Part shown: positions 26,901-38,274 of the stretch, one piece after another | Numbering within the stretch: position 1 is the stretch's first letter | How the letters are laid out: the number at the start of each line of letters is the position of its first letter | Assembly (NCBI RefSeq): GCF_014839805.1 | Contig: NC_051131.1 | Location: forward strand, 13,814,913-13,878,912 | Direction of reading: 5' to 3' | Source: Manduca sexta | Taxonomy: Eukaryota; Arthropoda; Insecta; Lepidoptera; Sphingidae | Length of the DNA: 64,000 nt | Notes under the pieces: generated by a model | Seen by the model: only the letters and a program-made list of their open reading frames with translations | What the model was told of the DNA's origin: nothing | The model's database searches: none | Made by a program: the position numbers and the translations under genes

Positions 26901-29900
26901 GGGACAGGAGGCCGACACGGGGATCAAATCCGAGACCTCAGCATTGCAGTTGTTCTGTAATACAACTACGCCACCGAGGCAGTCTGGAATGTCTTTTTAA
27001 TAAGCCATTACAGCAGAATTTTTCGCCTTTTGGTCACTGATCCAGTCAAGTACTACTGATCCAGTCAGTCTAATACTTTTGCAACCCTCCTACAAGCCAA
27101 TAAGTACACTGATAAACCATAATTTTAGTATAGTTTCTTATAAGTGGTGTGTTGACTTGCAGGACGAGTAACGGCAAGAGTACGGTTATAAACGCGATGC
27201 TGCACGACAAGATCCTGCCGAGCGGCATCGGGCACACCACCAACTGCTTCCTGCAGGTGGAGGGCTCCGACACCGACGAGGCGTTCCTCAGGACCGAAGG
27301 CTCCGAGGAGAAACTCAATGTGCAGGTATGTTGCATTAGGTCTTCCAGTGTACCTGCTGGGAGGCTTTATATGCGATAATACATCTAGGTTTTATTTATT
27401 TTCAAATAATATTTTGGTTATTTAATCCTTTGCTAATGAGACCAAATACAAGTGGAATATGGATGTAATTTGTGATCCATTATCAAATAAAATCTTTTGT
27501 CCATCATTGGTTCCTGCACTTGTATTGCACAACTATTAAATATATTGTATGTAATTTAATGTATTCTGTTTGCCCTGTCCCCGCAGTCGGTGAGCCAGCT
27601 GGGCCACGCGCTGTGCGCGTCGCGCCTGCAGGAGTGTTCGCTGGTGCACGTGTACTGGCCGCGCGAGCTGTGCGCCCTGCTCCGGGACGACGTGGTGCTG
27701 GTGGACAGCCCCGGCGTGGACGTCACGCCCAACCTGGACGAGTGGATCGACAAGTACTGCCTCGACGCGGACGTGTTCGTGCTCGTCGCCAACGCAGAGT
27801 CCACGCTCATGGTCACCGTGAGTACTACGTTTGTTATAACTATACAACTCGATGAGTCGACGCGTGTCGAAGTAAATATTGATTTATTGATAATAAATAA
27901 CAATCCGACAATAAACAAACCGACATAGTTCATAGGATCAGCAAGTTGAAGTGGCAGTGGGCTAGGCACATAGCTCGTAGAACCGATGGCCGTTGGGGTC
28001 GAAAGGTTCTAGGGTGGAGGCCACGTACAGGCAAGCGAAATGTCGGACGCCCGCCTACAAGGTGGACGGACGAGCTGGCTAAGGTTGCAGGAAGTCGCTG
28101 GATGCAGGCCGCTTCCAACAGGTCGACGTGGAGATCTTTGGGGGAGGCCCATGTTCATCAGTGGACTTCCTGTGGCTGAGATGATTATGATGATGAAATA
28201 ACAATCAACTTTCTACTTATATTTATCTTACATAGTAGTCAAGAACTCGTCTAATAAATTTAAAATTAAAAAGAAACGGTTTAAAAAAATTACATTGTTT
28301 ATGTTACAGGAAAAGAACTTCTTCCATAAAGTGTCGACGAAGATATCGCAACCGAACATATTCATACTGAACAATCGATGGGACGCGTCAGCCTCGGAGC
28401 CGGAGTACCTGGACCAGGTCAGTCCGACACCTGATAACTAGTATATAGTGTAGTGAAGACATTGTGAGCTCATTCTGCGTAGATCGGGCCACCAATAGCT
28501 AAAAAAAAAAAGAAAATTTTAAAACTTGTATATTTATAAAATGTAGGTAGATATTGTAACTGACTTTGGGGATGAACAACACCTCAGTCCCCCCGTGACC
28601 ATGAAGGCTGCAAAGTCTTCGAAACGTCGGGAGAAAAGTAAAATATTAAAACCGCGATAAAATTCGTAAAATAGTTTAATTTAAATGTCTGACATTCGCG
28701 TAAACTTAAGAAATCATAGTGTAGTGAAGCTGAGTATGACTTAATTAGTCGATAGCAACATCACATCTGTTTTATCAGGGATTGAATGGTGACTGGATGC
28801 GTAGGAGTCGCGTATCGCATCTAACTTCAGACTAACCATGAATTTTGTTGAGAGATTCGCTGTCTTACATATAAATTTGTTTTAGCGTTAGGTGGTTAAG
28901 AATTGCTTAAATAGCTGTCAAAAACGTCACCGGTTCATAGTTTAAACCTTATTAAGACGCAAAATGGCGGGTTTTGACTTACAGCTGGTTGATTAAATTT
29001 GTGTTTTAACTAAACATAGCTTTGCGATATTTTTATAAGTAAGATTGATTATTCAGAACTATATGACTTATTGTGCTTGCAATACGATTTTGTGAATGAA
29101 GTGTTTGTGGTGTGACAGGTCCGCACACAGCACGCGAACCGCTGCGTGGACTTCCTGTCGCGGGAGCTGCGCGTGTGCACGCCCAAGGAGGCTGAGGAGC
29201 GGATCTTCTTCATCTCCGCCAAGGAGGCGCTCCTCACCAGGCTCAGGGACCGACATCAGCCCGTTTCTTCACCCACGCTCGCTGATGGACATCAGGTATG
29301 GTATACAGTTACAGAAGCGGCGATAGCCTAGTTGAGTGTGGAACGGACTGCCAAGACGAATGTCCGCAGGTTCAAATCCCAAGGGCACACACCTCTGACT
29401 TTTCTAAAATCATGTGTGTATTCTTTGTGAATTTATCGTTCGCTTCAACGGTGAAGGAAAACATCGTGAGGAAACCTGCACATCTGAGAAGTTCTCTATA
29501 GGAATTTCGAAGGTGTGTGAAGTCTACCAATCCGCACTAGGCCAGCGTGGTGGACTAAGGCCTAATCCCTCTCAGTGGTAGAGGAGGCCCGTGCCCAGCA
29601 GTGGGTAAGTATATAATACAGGGCTGATATTATTATTATTATTATTATACAGTTAGCTTCTTCATCTAGATTGAGATTTTGATAATTAGCATGAGAGGGT
29701 GAATAATGAGTAATTATTGTAGGTACGATTCCATTACAAAAGTTAACCATAGATACGTTCTAAATACTTGTAATAAGTGTACAGTTTGTATAAAAAACTT
29801 TTTTGGTAGTTACCATTACTTAGTATAGTTAATATTCAAGCAATATACAACATAATAGTATTTCAATGTAAGTGATATGCGCAGGTGCGGTATTTCGAGT

Positions 29901-32900
29901 TCGTGGACTTCGAGCGCAAGTTCGAGGAGTGCATCAGCCAGTCGGCCGTAAGGACCAAGTTCGCGCAGCACTCGCGCCGCGGCAGGAACATCGCCGCTGA
30001 CGTCATGGCCGCGCTGGAACTCGTAAGTACATACTCTATAGTGATACACAGATGACATATTATATAGTTTTTCTTATACTACTAACGGCCGATTTCGGCT
30101 AAATTCGGATCAGTAGCTAGGCGAACTAGTCAACAATGTCCGAAATGAAGTTTGTATGTAAAAAATAATTCTGATTGGTTGGAACATCATTTCACATATG
30201 GTGTTCATCCCAGCCTCTAATTGGGTGATATAAAATAACATTTTTCTGCAGGTGTACAACACAGCGACAGACCAGAAGAGCGCGAAGGTGGAGAAGCAAC
30301 GCGTGCTGCACGAACAGCTGTCCGCCATCGAGGAGCAGCTCACCACCATCACGCGACAGATGAAGGACAAGATCAGCCGCATGGTCGAGAGTGTCGAGCA
30401 CAAGGTACCAAACATAACGAGATTTATAGAGAGTACATAGATAACATAGTCAAACAAGCTAAAACCAATTATTACCAACAATGTAAATTATTGTGATTGA
30501 AAGAATATTTATCGAAGGTTCTAAAATCATAGTAAAACATTTTATATGTTTTTTTATTGTAGTCTGGGTAATTGCCCCATTATGACGTCACTTTGTCTAA
30601 ATATGGGTGTGCGAAGGAGACAGCCATAATTATAGTCTTCATACCAATGTATCAAAATCAAAACCTGCATCTATTAGTCAACTAAATTCTGTTTTATTTA
30701 TATAGAAAATTTGCCAGTTGAGTATATACTAGAATCTGGTGAACTACATCAGAAAGAATCAATGGTTACTTTTATTGAAAACAAGAGGCATTTACGATGT
30801 CCCATGTAAAAAGCTCAGTCGTCACTGTAATATGGTGTTGCCAGGTGTCGCTGACGCTGAGCCAGGAGATCCGGCGGCTGTCGGCGCTGGTGGACGAGTA
30901 CGACGCGGCGTTCCGTCCGGAGCGCGCCGCCCTCGACCAGTACAAGCGCGCGCTGCACCGCCACGTCGAGGCGGGGCTCGGCTCGCGGCTCAAGAAGCGA
31001 CTCTCCGCCGACATCGGCCACGAGATGGACCAGGTGCAGAAGGAGATGGCTGGTATGTGCATTCAAAATTTATTAAGGATAGATTGTGACAAGAGTGAAC
31101 CCACTGCCCCTGATGAGTGATGTGAGAGAGCAGATAGAGTGTTCTCTGACAAGAGATGATTGTTCATAGTCAGTCGACGCAATTATGCCAGCTTGTGAAC
31201 TATCAACACTTAAACTTAAGATCCGTTGGATATGACAAAGGGCTTAGTTAGAGGTATAGTAACACTTAGATATTCATACTTGGTAACTTGCATTATGGTT
31301 TAGAACAGTTTAAAGATACTAGAGATCCAGAGGATCCCCTCAACTTCACCATAGTAGAATATACGTGCGTGAACAGTGGTTGATCTCAAATACAACAATG
31401 GGAATGTCTTACGTTAGAGTAGCAGTTCATAGTCTCTACCTCTTAAATTCGAAATGTCAGATTTTTTTTATTTATTTAAAAATAGCTACTGTAATTTTTA
31501 TTTCCCAGACCGCATGTACAACATCCTACCGATACACAAGCGCGCGGCGGCCGCGAGCTACATCATCCCGCACCAGCAGCCGTTCGAGGTGCTGTACCGC
31601 CTCAACTGCGACAACCTCTGCGCTGACTTCCAGGAGGACCTCTCCTTCCGTTTCTCCTACGGGATCACTGCGCTCATACAGCGGTTCCAGGGCAAGAACA
31701 CGAATAGGATCGCATTGAACAACCCACCACAGTACACACCAGTAAGTAGAACGGCATTATTTATCTGGACTGTCCTATCCTCACTTGTGGGGTTAGGTTG
31801 GTGCTATACAGACATGCATGTCGGTAGTGTTCGTTTAGTTACAATTGACCTGTTTGTGCTTCGAACACTTAACAAAACCAGTCACAGGCAAGATAATATG
31901 AGAAAAACCCACAAACTGTGGTGCTCGATTTTTATCAAAATAAATTTGATAAAAATCGAAATGACTCAAAAGTCATTATCATTGCTCAAAAAAAATAATT
32001 TTATATTATTTACCTCAATAACCATTGTTTCTTGTATTTTCCCAGATCCCACCAACGGTGCGAAGTTTGAGCGGCCCTGAGAATGCAGTAGCAGTGCCGA
32101 CGGCGGGTCGCGTAGGCCCCTTCAGCGCGGAGGAGTGGGGGCTGGTGTCCAAGTTCGCACTGGGCGCTCTCACATCCCAGGGGACCATGGGCGGCCTGCT
32201 ACTCTCCGGACTCGTACGTCTCTTTCAATAGTTGTATACCAAAATATGAAATATCTCATTATTACTTTTACAAGTAATTGTTAATTCTGCTTTTAATACG
32301 TTGACTGCGGCCTCATAAGATAACTTCATTGGGAATGAGAGTTAACAGGAGGGTGTTGATTGCGCGACACTAGTAAGGCAGACAGTCATAGATAGATTTT
32401 ATTTCAACACTAGTTGTGAGTTTGCCGCACATGCATTTAGCCCGTTACTGAAAGTCTATCTATTTCATAATATAAACGGAGACACAATTTATAAACGGGT
32501 ACATTTTTGTTTACATTTCAGGAACGCTGGTGCTTGCATTTTACAAGTAAAACAATTTTTCATCCATGAAGTGTTTTAATAATTATTTTTTTCCAGTTGC
32601 TGAAGACAGTAGGGTGGCGCATAGTGGCGGTTACTGGCGTGCTGTACGGCGCGCTGTACGCGTACGAGCGGCTGACGTGGACGGCAAAGGCGCAGGAGCG
32701 CGTGTTCAAGCGCCAGTACGTCGCACACGCCGGCAAGAAACTCAGGCTCATCGTCGACCTCACCTCCGCTAACTGCAGCCACCAGGTGCAGCAGTGAGTA
32801 TCGCACTTATATTGCATATCACAGGTTTCAAACAGGCCGGCATAATTATGTAGTCATTCTCGTCATTCGATGCTCTATCTAGAACCTACTCCATTTCCCA

Positions 32901-33395
32901 TCAGCGAGTCACTTGCGTACGCATTAACAAATAGCTTATAACACTAATAACTAGAATCGACTGCTTTAGCTTTGAGTAGGAAAAATATCGATATCGACAT
33001 TCTGATTATGAATTGTACAGATGATATATGAATTGTACAGTGCCCTTAGCATAACTTTACCAATGCACAATAAACGTTGCGTTCCTCGATAGTTATTACG
33101 CCAGACGTACTTATTGCTCCGAAACTAGTCTCTAATATTATTAAAATTTATAATCTTGTCTGAAATCTCTTCACCATATCTATTCCCCAGGGAGCTATCA
33201 ACGATGTTCGCGCGCCTGTGCCGCCTGGTGGACGAGGCGACAACGGAGATGGACTCGGAGCTGCGCGAGGTCCGCGAGGGCATCACCATGCTGGAGGCCG
33301 CCTCCACCTCCGCTAAGAAGCTGCGCAACAAGGCCAACTACCTGTCGCACGAGCTGGAACTCTTCGAGGACGCCTTCCTCAAGCACAACAATTAG
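20922..33395 (+). CDS. Marf: Mitofusin (mitochondrial assembly regulatory factor)
   Basis: Dynamin-family GTPase of the outer mitochondrial membrane that tethers and fuses mitochondria. Thirteen exons: 20922-21126, 26314-26440, 27163-27325, 27587-27817, 28310-28417, 29119-29295, 29885-30022, 30252-30404, 30845-31052, 31509-31741, 32046-32213, 32597-32793, 33191-33395; 770 codons plus stop, all junctions in frame (fly Marf is about 810). GTPase motifs: P-loop GRTSNGKST (110-118), G3 DSPG (205-208), G4 NRWD (264-267). A first heptad-repeat coiled coil follows in exons 8-9, then a paired hydrophobic anchor around 614-662 (exons 11-12), and the C-terminal HR2 coiled coil ending in residues LKHNN. 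Intron 1 is 5.2 kb and rich in insertions; the gene holds a SINE, a LINE fragment and a Penelope tail, all in introns. Exons are strikingly GC-rich against AT-rich introns. The start at 20922 is the first ATG after the presumed 5' UTR acceptor. Confidence 0.96.
21650..21735 (+). repeat. Old Penelope-like element 3' tail (copy 3)
   Basis: Contains the conserved tail string gtgaccatgaagg followed by a diverged ...gggagaaaataatata, matching the tails at 28467-28685 and 51930-52157. It is the most diverged of the three. Lies in Marf intron 1. Confidence 0.55.
22579..22935. mobile_element. Fold-back MITE flanked by TTAA (copy 2, fuller)
   Basis: A 357-bp element in Marf intron 1 that is almost entirely one inverted repeat: arms of roughly 170 bp face each other across a short centre. 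It starts GGCGATACCTCAAGG, ends with the reverse complement, and is flanked by TTAA at 22575-22578 and 22936-22939. The left arm agrees with the copy at 15979-16238 at most positions. A transcript would fold into one long hairpin. Non-autonomous; a piggyBac-like source is inferred. Confidence 0.85.
23200..23262 (-). repeat. Possible tRNA-like SINE head
   Basis: On the minus strand the order ggtaggcgagc, then a spaced ttcgaatccca, resembles A- and B-box promoter elements of a tRNA-derived SINE. Only this one copy is seen, so the call is weak. Confidence 0.3.
23261..23390 (-). other. Unexplained antisense open frame in Marf intron 1
   Basis: A minus-strand reading frame begins at an ATG near 23381 with a GC-rich, coding-like stretch ([18 protein letters not shown]...) and runs to a good donor sequence, GTAAGTACTG, near 23272-23263. 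The surrounding intron is much more AT-rich. It could be an exon of a nested gene, a piece of a transposon, or chance. I recognise no family, and I see no partner exon. Confidence 0.3.
23690..23790. repeat. Imperfect inverted repeat
   Basis: Segments near 23692-23713 (ggcaaataacttgagcacac) and 23764-23784 are inverted copies with a two-base difference, in Marf intron 1. Probably the ends of a small degenerate MITE. Confidence 0.4.
24888..24916. repeat. (CTTA)n microsatellite
   Basis: Short run of cttacttactta units with one base change, in Marf intron 1. Confidence 0.6.
25427..25462 (+). repeat. SINE-B fragment
   Basis: The string cctatcacatcatgggacgg matches the middle of the second SINE family (full copies at 49988-50252 and 44462-44715) in plus orientation. 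Only this fragment remains. Confidence 0.5.
25545..25615 (-). repeat. Repeat family C fragment
   Basis: The reverse complement contains gacgagagatgatta and gtcgacacaattacgcc, diagnostic of the repeat at 52795-53060 and 63395-63600. Confidence 0.5.
26632..26755 (-). pseudogene. Coding-like fragment of unknown origin
   Basis: On the minus strand a frame reads ...[16 protein letters not shown]... and stops at 26632. The codon pattern looks like real protein sequence and the phrase resembles the 'xxYIxxGAxxP' turn found near the end of glycoside hydrolase family 31 domains. It abuts the 3' end of a SINE-B copy within Marf intron 2. It may be a fragment of a gene carried in by a retrotransposition event. 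Family assignment is a guess. Confidence 0.25.
26755..26988 (-). mobile_element. SINE-B copy, diverged
   Basis: tRNA-derived SINE in Marf intron 2. The right end reads acaactacgccaccgaggca, which on the minus strand is the tRNA-like 5' head (cggtggcgtagttgt). The middle carries the cgcatgatgcgatagggggg segment shared with the other copies. Confidence 0.65.
27935..28200 (+). mobile_element. 3' end of a non-LTR retrotransposon (RTE-like reverse transcriptase C-terminus)
   Basis: An open frame from about 27946 reads [18 protein letters not shown]... and ends ...[11 protein letters not shown] before a stop and (gat)n tail. This is the extreme C-terminus of the endonuclease/reverse-transcriptase polyprotein of RTE-type LINEs that litter lepidopteran genomes. 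The copy is 5'-truncated, lies in Marf intron 4 in sense orientation, and ends in an atgattatgatgatga microsatellite-like tail typical for the clade. Confidence 0.8.
28467..28685 (+). mobile_element. Penelope-like element 3' tail (copy 2)
   Basis: Matches the 3' part of the element at 51627-52157 from gtgagctcattctgcgtaga to the aaaaccgcgataaaa end, including the segment gtgaccatgaaggctgcaaa followed by tcgaaacgtcggga. Lies in Marf intron 5. The downstream flank differs from that at 52158, which shows where the element proper ends. Confidence 0.75.
28875..29052 (-). repeat. Interspersed repeat, copy 2 (pairs with 17632-17815)
   Basis: Reverse-complement match of the block in the BCL7 intron. 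It lies in Marf intron 5, ending about 65 bp before the exon at 29119. Confidence 0.65.
29315..29650 (+). mobile_element. SINE-A, full-length copy
   Basis: tRNA-derived SINE in Marf intron 6, starting 20 bp after the donor. Head agcggcgatagcctagttg holds the A box, and caggttcaaatccc the B box. The body ends in ggcccgtgcccagcagtggg and an (att)n tail. It is the cleanest of seven copies. Confidence 0.9.
31125..31195 (+). repeat. Repeat family C fragment
   Basis: gacaagagatgattgttcat ... cagtcgacgcaattatgcc matches the diagnostic core of the repeat at 52795-53060. Marf intron 9. Confidence 0.55.
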
Positions 33396-35800
33396 TTACG
33401 CAACGTTATTGGTGAGTTTTTTAATCTTCAGGTACAGGACCCTTCTGGAAAATTACTGGTTATGTCCATATTCGTAGGATTTCCCCCGTGTTATTACTAA
33501 GGATGATTGGATTGTGGATGTCGGAGACTGACTTAGTTAATTTATAAAAAGTGTTCGATATAAGATCACGATTTTGTTTTACTTTTTGTGTGTAAATGTA
33601 ATTTTAAACAGTTGATTAAATTTATACTTTATAGAAAATATCCAGGCCTTTTCGTCCTACAATATTTCACCAATATATTTTTTTGTTTCAGTCCAAGGTA
33701 CAACGCGCAAGTGAGCTCGCGTCCACGCGGCGGACACGTGCGGACTCGTGCGGACACGTCCGGAGATCCGTCGCTCGCACTCGCAGCTCGCTCCAGCCGC
33801 CGGCTCGGCCGCGGGACGGCAGTGGGTTTAGATATGCCACCGAGTGCTTCGTGTAGGATTCGAAACTTCCGTTGCTATTATTAAGTCATAAGGCGTTGAT
33901 AGGTTTTTAAGGGCTATCGGATTGGCGTGTATCGATATTGACAAGTAATTGAGGATTAGGGCAAAGATTGTAGTTTTCGAATTGGAATAGATGGTACTTC
34001 AGTATCCAATAAGGGACATCTCTGGTTCTTGTCCCGTTGAGTCTTTCTGTCTGTCAAAGAAGGTATTTGATCCAATACATCCTAGTGGTTTGGTGGGTTG
34101 ATACTTTGTTTGATGTCAGCGGGATAATATGCTAGTTTTTGGCTTGGGTCCGAAATATTATTTTGCTCCCTTTTACCTTTATTTGATCTATTAGGTAGAT
34201 TTTTAAATACATTGGCAGCTAAGCCAGTTTTTTTTAATCAGAGGCAAAAGTGTATAACTGTGTAGCTAACTCGCTAGGGCTGCGGGACAAAATTGCGTTT
34301 GGTATGTTTGATAAGATGACAATTTGATGGACGGTCAAATGCCAAACAAACTCAAACTATAACTTAAATTTATCTCGGAGGCCTCATCAGTCAGTAATTG
34401 ATTCCTAATACTAGGCAATAAACTCGATATCTGTAAAACTAGCAACAATAGAAAGAAAAAACTCGTGTTGCGAAACAAATAACACACTTTTTCATGTAAG
34501 ACCCAAGCAATGTTAAAATTCAGATTAATATTCTACGTATAAAATTAAGAAAAAAAAACTTTCGTTTCGTATCGAATGCCGAGTCTTATGAAAGTAGTTC
34601 CTCGCTATCTATAAAGCCTACGACGCATGTATATTTGAGTTTGTTTTTTAATTCTGGAGACTAGGGTTACAATCATATTGTGTTAGGAGGGTCCGATTTT
34701 ATAGCTTATCATATAAATATAATGTTAGAATGCATCATATTTCGCGTAGCCTAAATGCCTGTGAGGCCGATTGAGTGTACCACAAGGCAGGTCAAGAATA
34801 TTATGACGTATGTACAAAATCGCATAATGAGGCAAGGACTTCGGACAAGTCAGTGTTATTGAAGGAAGTCAGCGTAGAAGCGGTCCAATTAATATATTTA
34901 TGTTTTTAAACCTAATTGTCGTAAACTGATTATTTCATTATCTAACTGATTTAGATAAAAAAAAATCAAAAATTTCTAGGTAGGCCATGCCAGTATTAGA
35001 CTAGTTTTGTGCTGACCATTCCGTAAATAATATTTTTTTCTGTCACTGTGTGGCTAAAATGGTGTCCCATACCAAACTTCACTAGATTCCAGAATTAAAA
35101 ATCAAACTAAACTGTAGAATAGAAAGTATTTGACTGTTGAGTGTATTTATTATTTATAGGAAATTATTGAGAGATTAGACGTATATGTGGCTATTTGAAC
35201 CCACTGCTGGGCCCAGCGCTGTCATGACAAGGCACGGGTCTCGTGGACCTCGCCGTCGGACTAGTGGTGTTGCGGATACGTGCGCTAAGCGTACGCGCAT
35301 TCGAATGTTATTGTAAGTTACTAAAGTGGTTTCGATAGATTGGTAATAATAAGATTGAATAATATGTTAAAGATTTAATCGATTAAAATCGATATGCCTG
35401 CGATTCGCGTTTACGTAACACCACTAAGCTCGATACACATTGTGTATAGTTGAAATGATATACCTCTATTTGTAAATTAGTAATTCTCTTTTTTGTTGTT
35501 GTTTAAAAAAATTATTTATCAATTTTTACGTGTTGTAATGTAATGGAATCACGCGATTGTCTATCGATATATTATTTGTCTGTGACACGGCGTTCGCTTG
35601 TTTTTCGGTTTATAACGTTACTCTGTTGCCTCTCGCCCACATCTCGGTGCTATCTTAAGGTGTGGTAAAGTACAGTGCGTCTTGCCTTTTCTACACGGTG
35701 ACGTGATATCTCGTCACACAAAAACGTGTAATTTATCTCACCGAATGTATAATTTCGTGATAGAATTGTTGTTACCTATAATAAAATGTTACTGTAAAGT
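33396..35800 (+). other. Marf 3' UTR, spliced, and flank
   Basis: Right after the Marf stop a donor, ttattggtgagt (about 33404-33415), pairs well with the acceptor ttttttgtttcag ending at about 33690, so a 3' UTR intron of about 280 bp is likely. The next exon opens with a GC-rich stretch (33700-33830) that looks exonic but has no conserved frame. An AATAAA at 35780-35785 is a plausible end, giving a long 3' UTR. Inferred from signals only. Confidence 0.5.
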
Positions 35801-38274
35801 TAATCATTTTTAAGTCTGTGTGATATCACGTCGCAAAACTGCAAGTTTGATAGTCATGTACGAAAGGTGTTCTGTTGTCTCGGGTTGACGTGAATTCGTC
35901 GCAAATGTTAAAAATAACAAAAATCTGGAAACGTCTCGCATATAGAGTTGCGTCATACAATTTGTACACAAAATTCTGTATATTCTTTAACTTATGTATT
36001 ATAGTTGTGATTAAACAATGCAGATTTTAATGCGTGTTTTTTTCGTCTTGTTTGATGACAGCGGATGGATGTTAGATTTGTATTCACGCGTAAATTTGGC
36101 ATTGTTTGGCTCAAACCAGACCAGCATTACCATTAAAGTCTGGGAATTATTGGAATTGACAATACAGAACATGATGACCGGATAACAAAATTTTATCTTA
36201 GAAATTACCATCTTAAAGTCTAACCTCCTTATTCATATAGGTTATTTATCTAAGGATGGAGCATTGCTGTGATAACAAGTCTGTTTCTCAGCTTTGTTTC
36301 TCTGACAGCTTGCTATTACTTGTTATCACAGCAAAGATAGAGTTTAGATAAATAATGTCTATGAATAAGGATGTTAATACATATTATAACATTTTTGTTA
36401 CCATTTTTATCTCAAAGTGTTACCTTAATATGCTGTATTTTTGCTTTTCTCACTGCTTATCCATAAACTACCAAAAATGATGCTTTACGAATAATACAGT
36501 ATATTTCCCATGTGTTTGAGGGTAAGATATATATTATTATGTTTGTATTATTAGGAAGTTTAAAAGAATTAGTTAAAAGTTTTATAATTGCATTCATGAT
36601 GGTCTTTAATTATTTTTTTTACGTGGACAAGGAAAGACGTCTATTCGGAACTTTATGGAAGGAATAGCAACAGAAAAGCTGTTTGCGAAAACATGATAAA
36701 AGTATCTAAAATTCTATTTAATTATTTCAACAATCGATCTTTCATAAATAATAATCTACTGCAGACTGAAGAAGTCTGGAAAAATATATTGACCATTATT
36801 GCTCTTGTCCTAGGAATAACATTATGCAAGCCTTACAGGGATTATTTTATCGATACATAAATCTAACAATTCGTTACACATCGATTAGTTTTTAAAAAGG
36901 TAAAGTTAGCTTTATCCTAAAAAACTGCTGTAGATTTAAAAACAAAAACACGTGGACACAACTGCTGAATATTTATTAACATTAAATACATCTGAATTTG
37001 TAACATTATACCAAACCCACAGTTGGCAGCAGATTATTTGTTATATTTAAATTACATCTGAGGAAAGCTTTATAGAGGCAGTATTCCTTACTTTTCATCG
37101 GGCTGAAGTTAGTCGCGGACGCCGTGTTTTTAAGAACTAAAGAATTACACCAGCTTTATGAAATGTGTAAGGTGACTTAACTTCAAACCGATTAAAAAGC
37201 TAAGGTTTACCATAATGGTGAACAGTGTATAAATATCGATAGTTTGTTGTACGATTATCGATATTATTATCGAAAAAATTGTCAACAGTTTCTGCTTTAC
37301 AACATTGGAATTATTTTGATGAATGTAATTACCTATATTTCATACATATTGAAACATTGCAGATGTCCCAAAGCCGTGCTATTAGATAGTTTTGTTGTAA
37401 AATAGAAATTTGAGAACGAGTTGTTTTTGATACAACCTCAAATATACACTACATATTATAATAGTTGTGAAATGAAAACAATTTCTGGATAGAAAACATA
37501 TTTGTATGGAATGCAAATATTATTGAATAAAAATCTTTTAGTATCTGACACGGTACAAATGTTTAAAAATCAAATTGTTACAGTGACAAATAAATAATCA
37601 TTCTATCAGATGACCAAAATAAACACAAAATGTACAATAAATCCAAAATAAACATAATACAAAAACGACTTGTTTCTTTTAACTATAATTATGTAGTTAG
37701 TTGAATTTACGTTGTAAATAAAGGTTTTCATTATAAATAAACATTTTATTTATAACCTTTGGTATGAAAAATAGCGAACTCTAGTGAGATCAGGTGTTGA
37801 GCACTCATTTGTATCAACTAGGTTTGTATGTAAATATGTTATCTATGCTTAAGTCTAAGTTAGTTTTCAGTAGCTGAGTGTTCCCTTGGTGCTGCAAAGG
37901 AAAGTTGTATTTTATTATGGCTTGAAATAAAATTATAACTTTGGAGGTGCAAAGATCTGTTATGATTTATGAGTTGATAAGTTGCGGGGTAGAAATTCTG
38001 GATTGGAAGTTAAATGTCAATTCATAGTTAATAGCCTTATTCAATGGTTAAATATCATAAGTAATAAATATATAATGGCCAGCAAACAAATCGACCACAT
38101 TACTGCATTTTGGGGATATTATTTATATTAGTATTGCTATACTTTCTTACAAAAAGAACCTTTATTATGCGGTAGAGTGCTTAAATTAGTTGTTTTACAT
38201 AACAACTTCTACATTAGAATTTCTAAAATGACCTATGCTGACCACACACTATTTTTACTAGAATACTTCACCAG
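35801..38274. other. Convergent intergenic region, Marf and SAC3D1-like
   Basis: I see no gene; a small inverted-repeat element lies at 36227-36370. Several AATAAA motifs occur on both strands. If the SAC3D1-like gene has a further 3' exon it would be in this stretch, but I could not find one. Confidence 0.45.
36227..36370. mobile_element. Small inverted-repeat element (MITE-like)
   Basis: 144 bp with complementary ends: CCTTATTCATA at the left against TATGAATAAGG at the right, both followed inward by a ttatttatctaa match and then ctgtgataacaagt against acttgttatcacag. Arms together about 50 bp with small mismatches around a short loop. No target duplication is obvious. Confidence 0.7.

Noticed and set aside
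27472..27969. Several long overlapping open frames on both strands around Marf exon 4
   Set aside because: They are shadows of the very GC-rich exon 27587-27817, which reads as mitofusin GTPase domain in one frame only.
31454..32080. A 208-codon plus-strand open frame
   Set aside because: Only the part 31509-31741 is exon; the rest is read-through into the intron that happens to lack stops.
33588..33884. Arg-rich open frame of 98 codons downstream of Marf
   Set aside because: It spans the predicted 3' UTR intron and a GC-rich UTR exon; the composition is biased and nothing resembles a domain.
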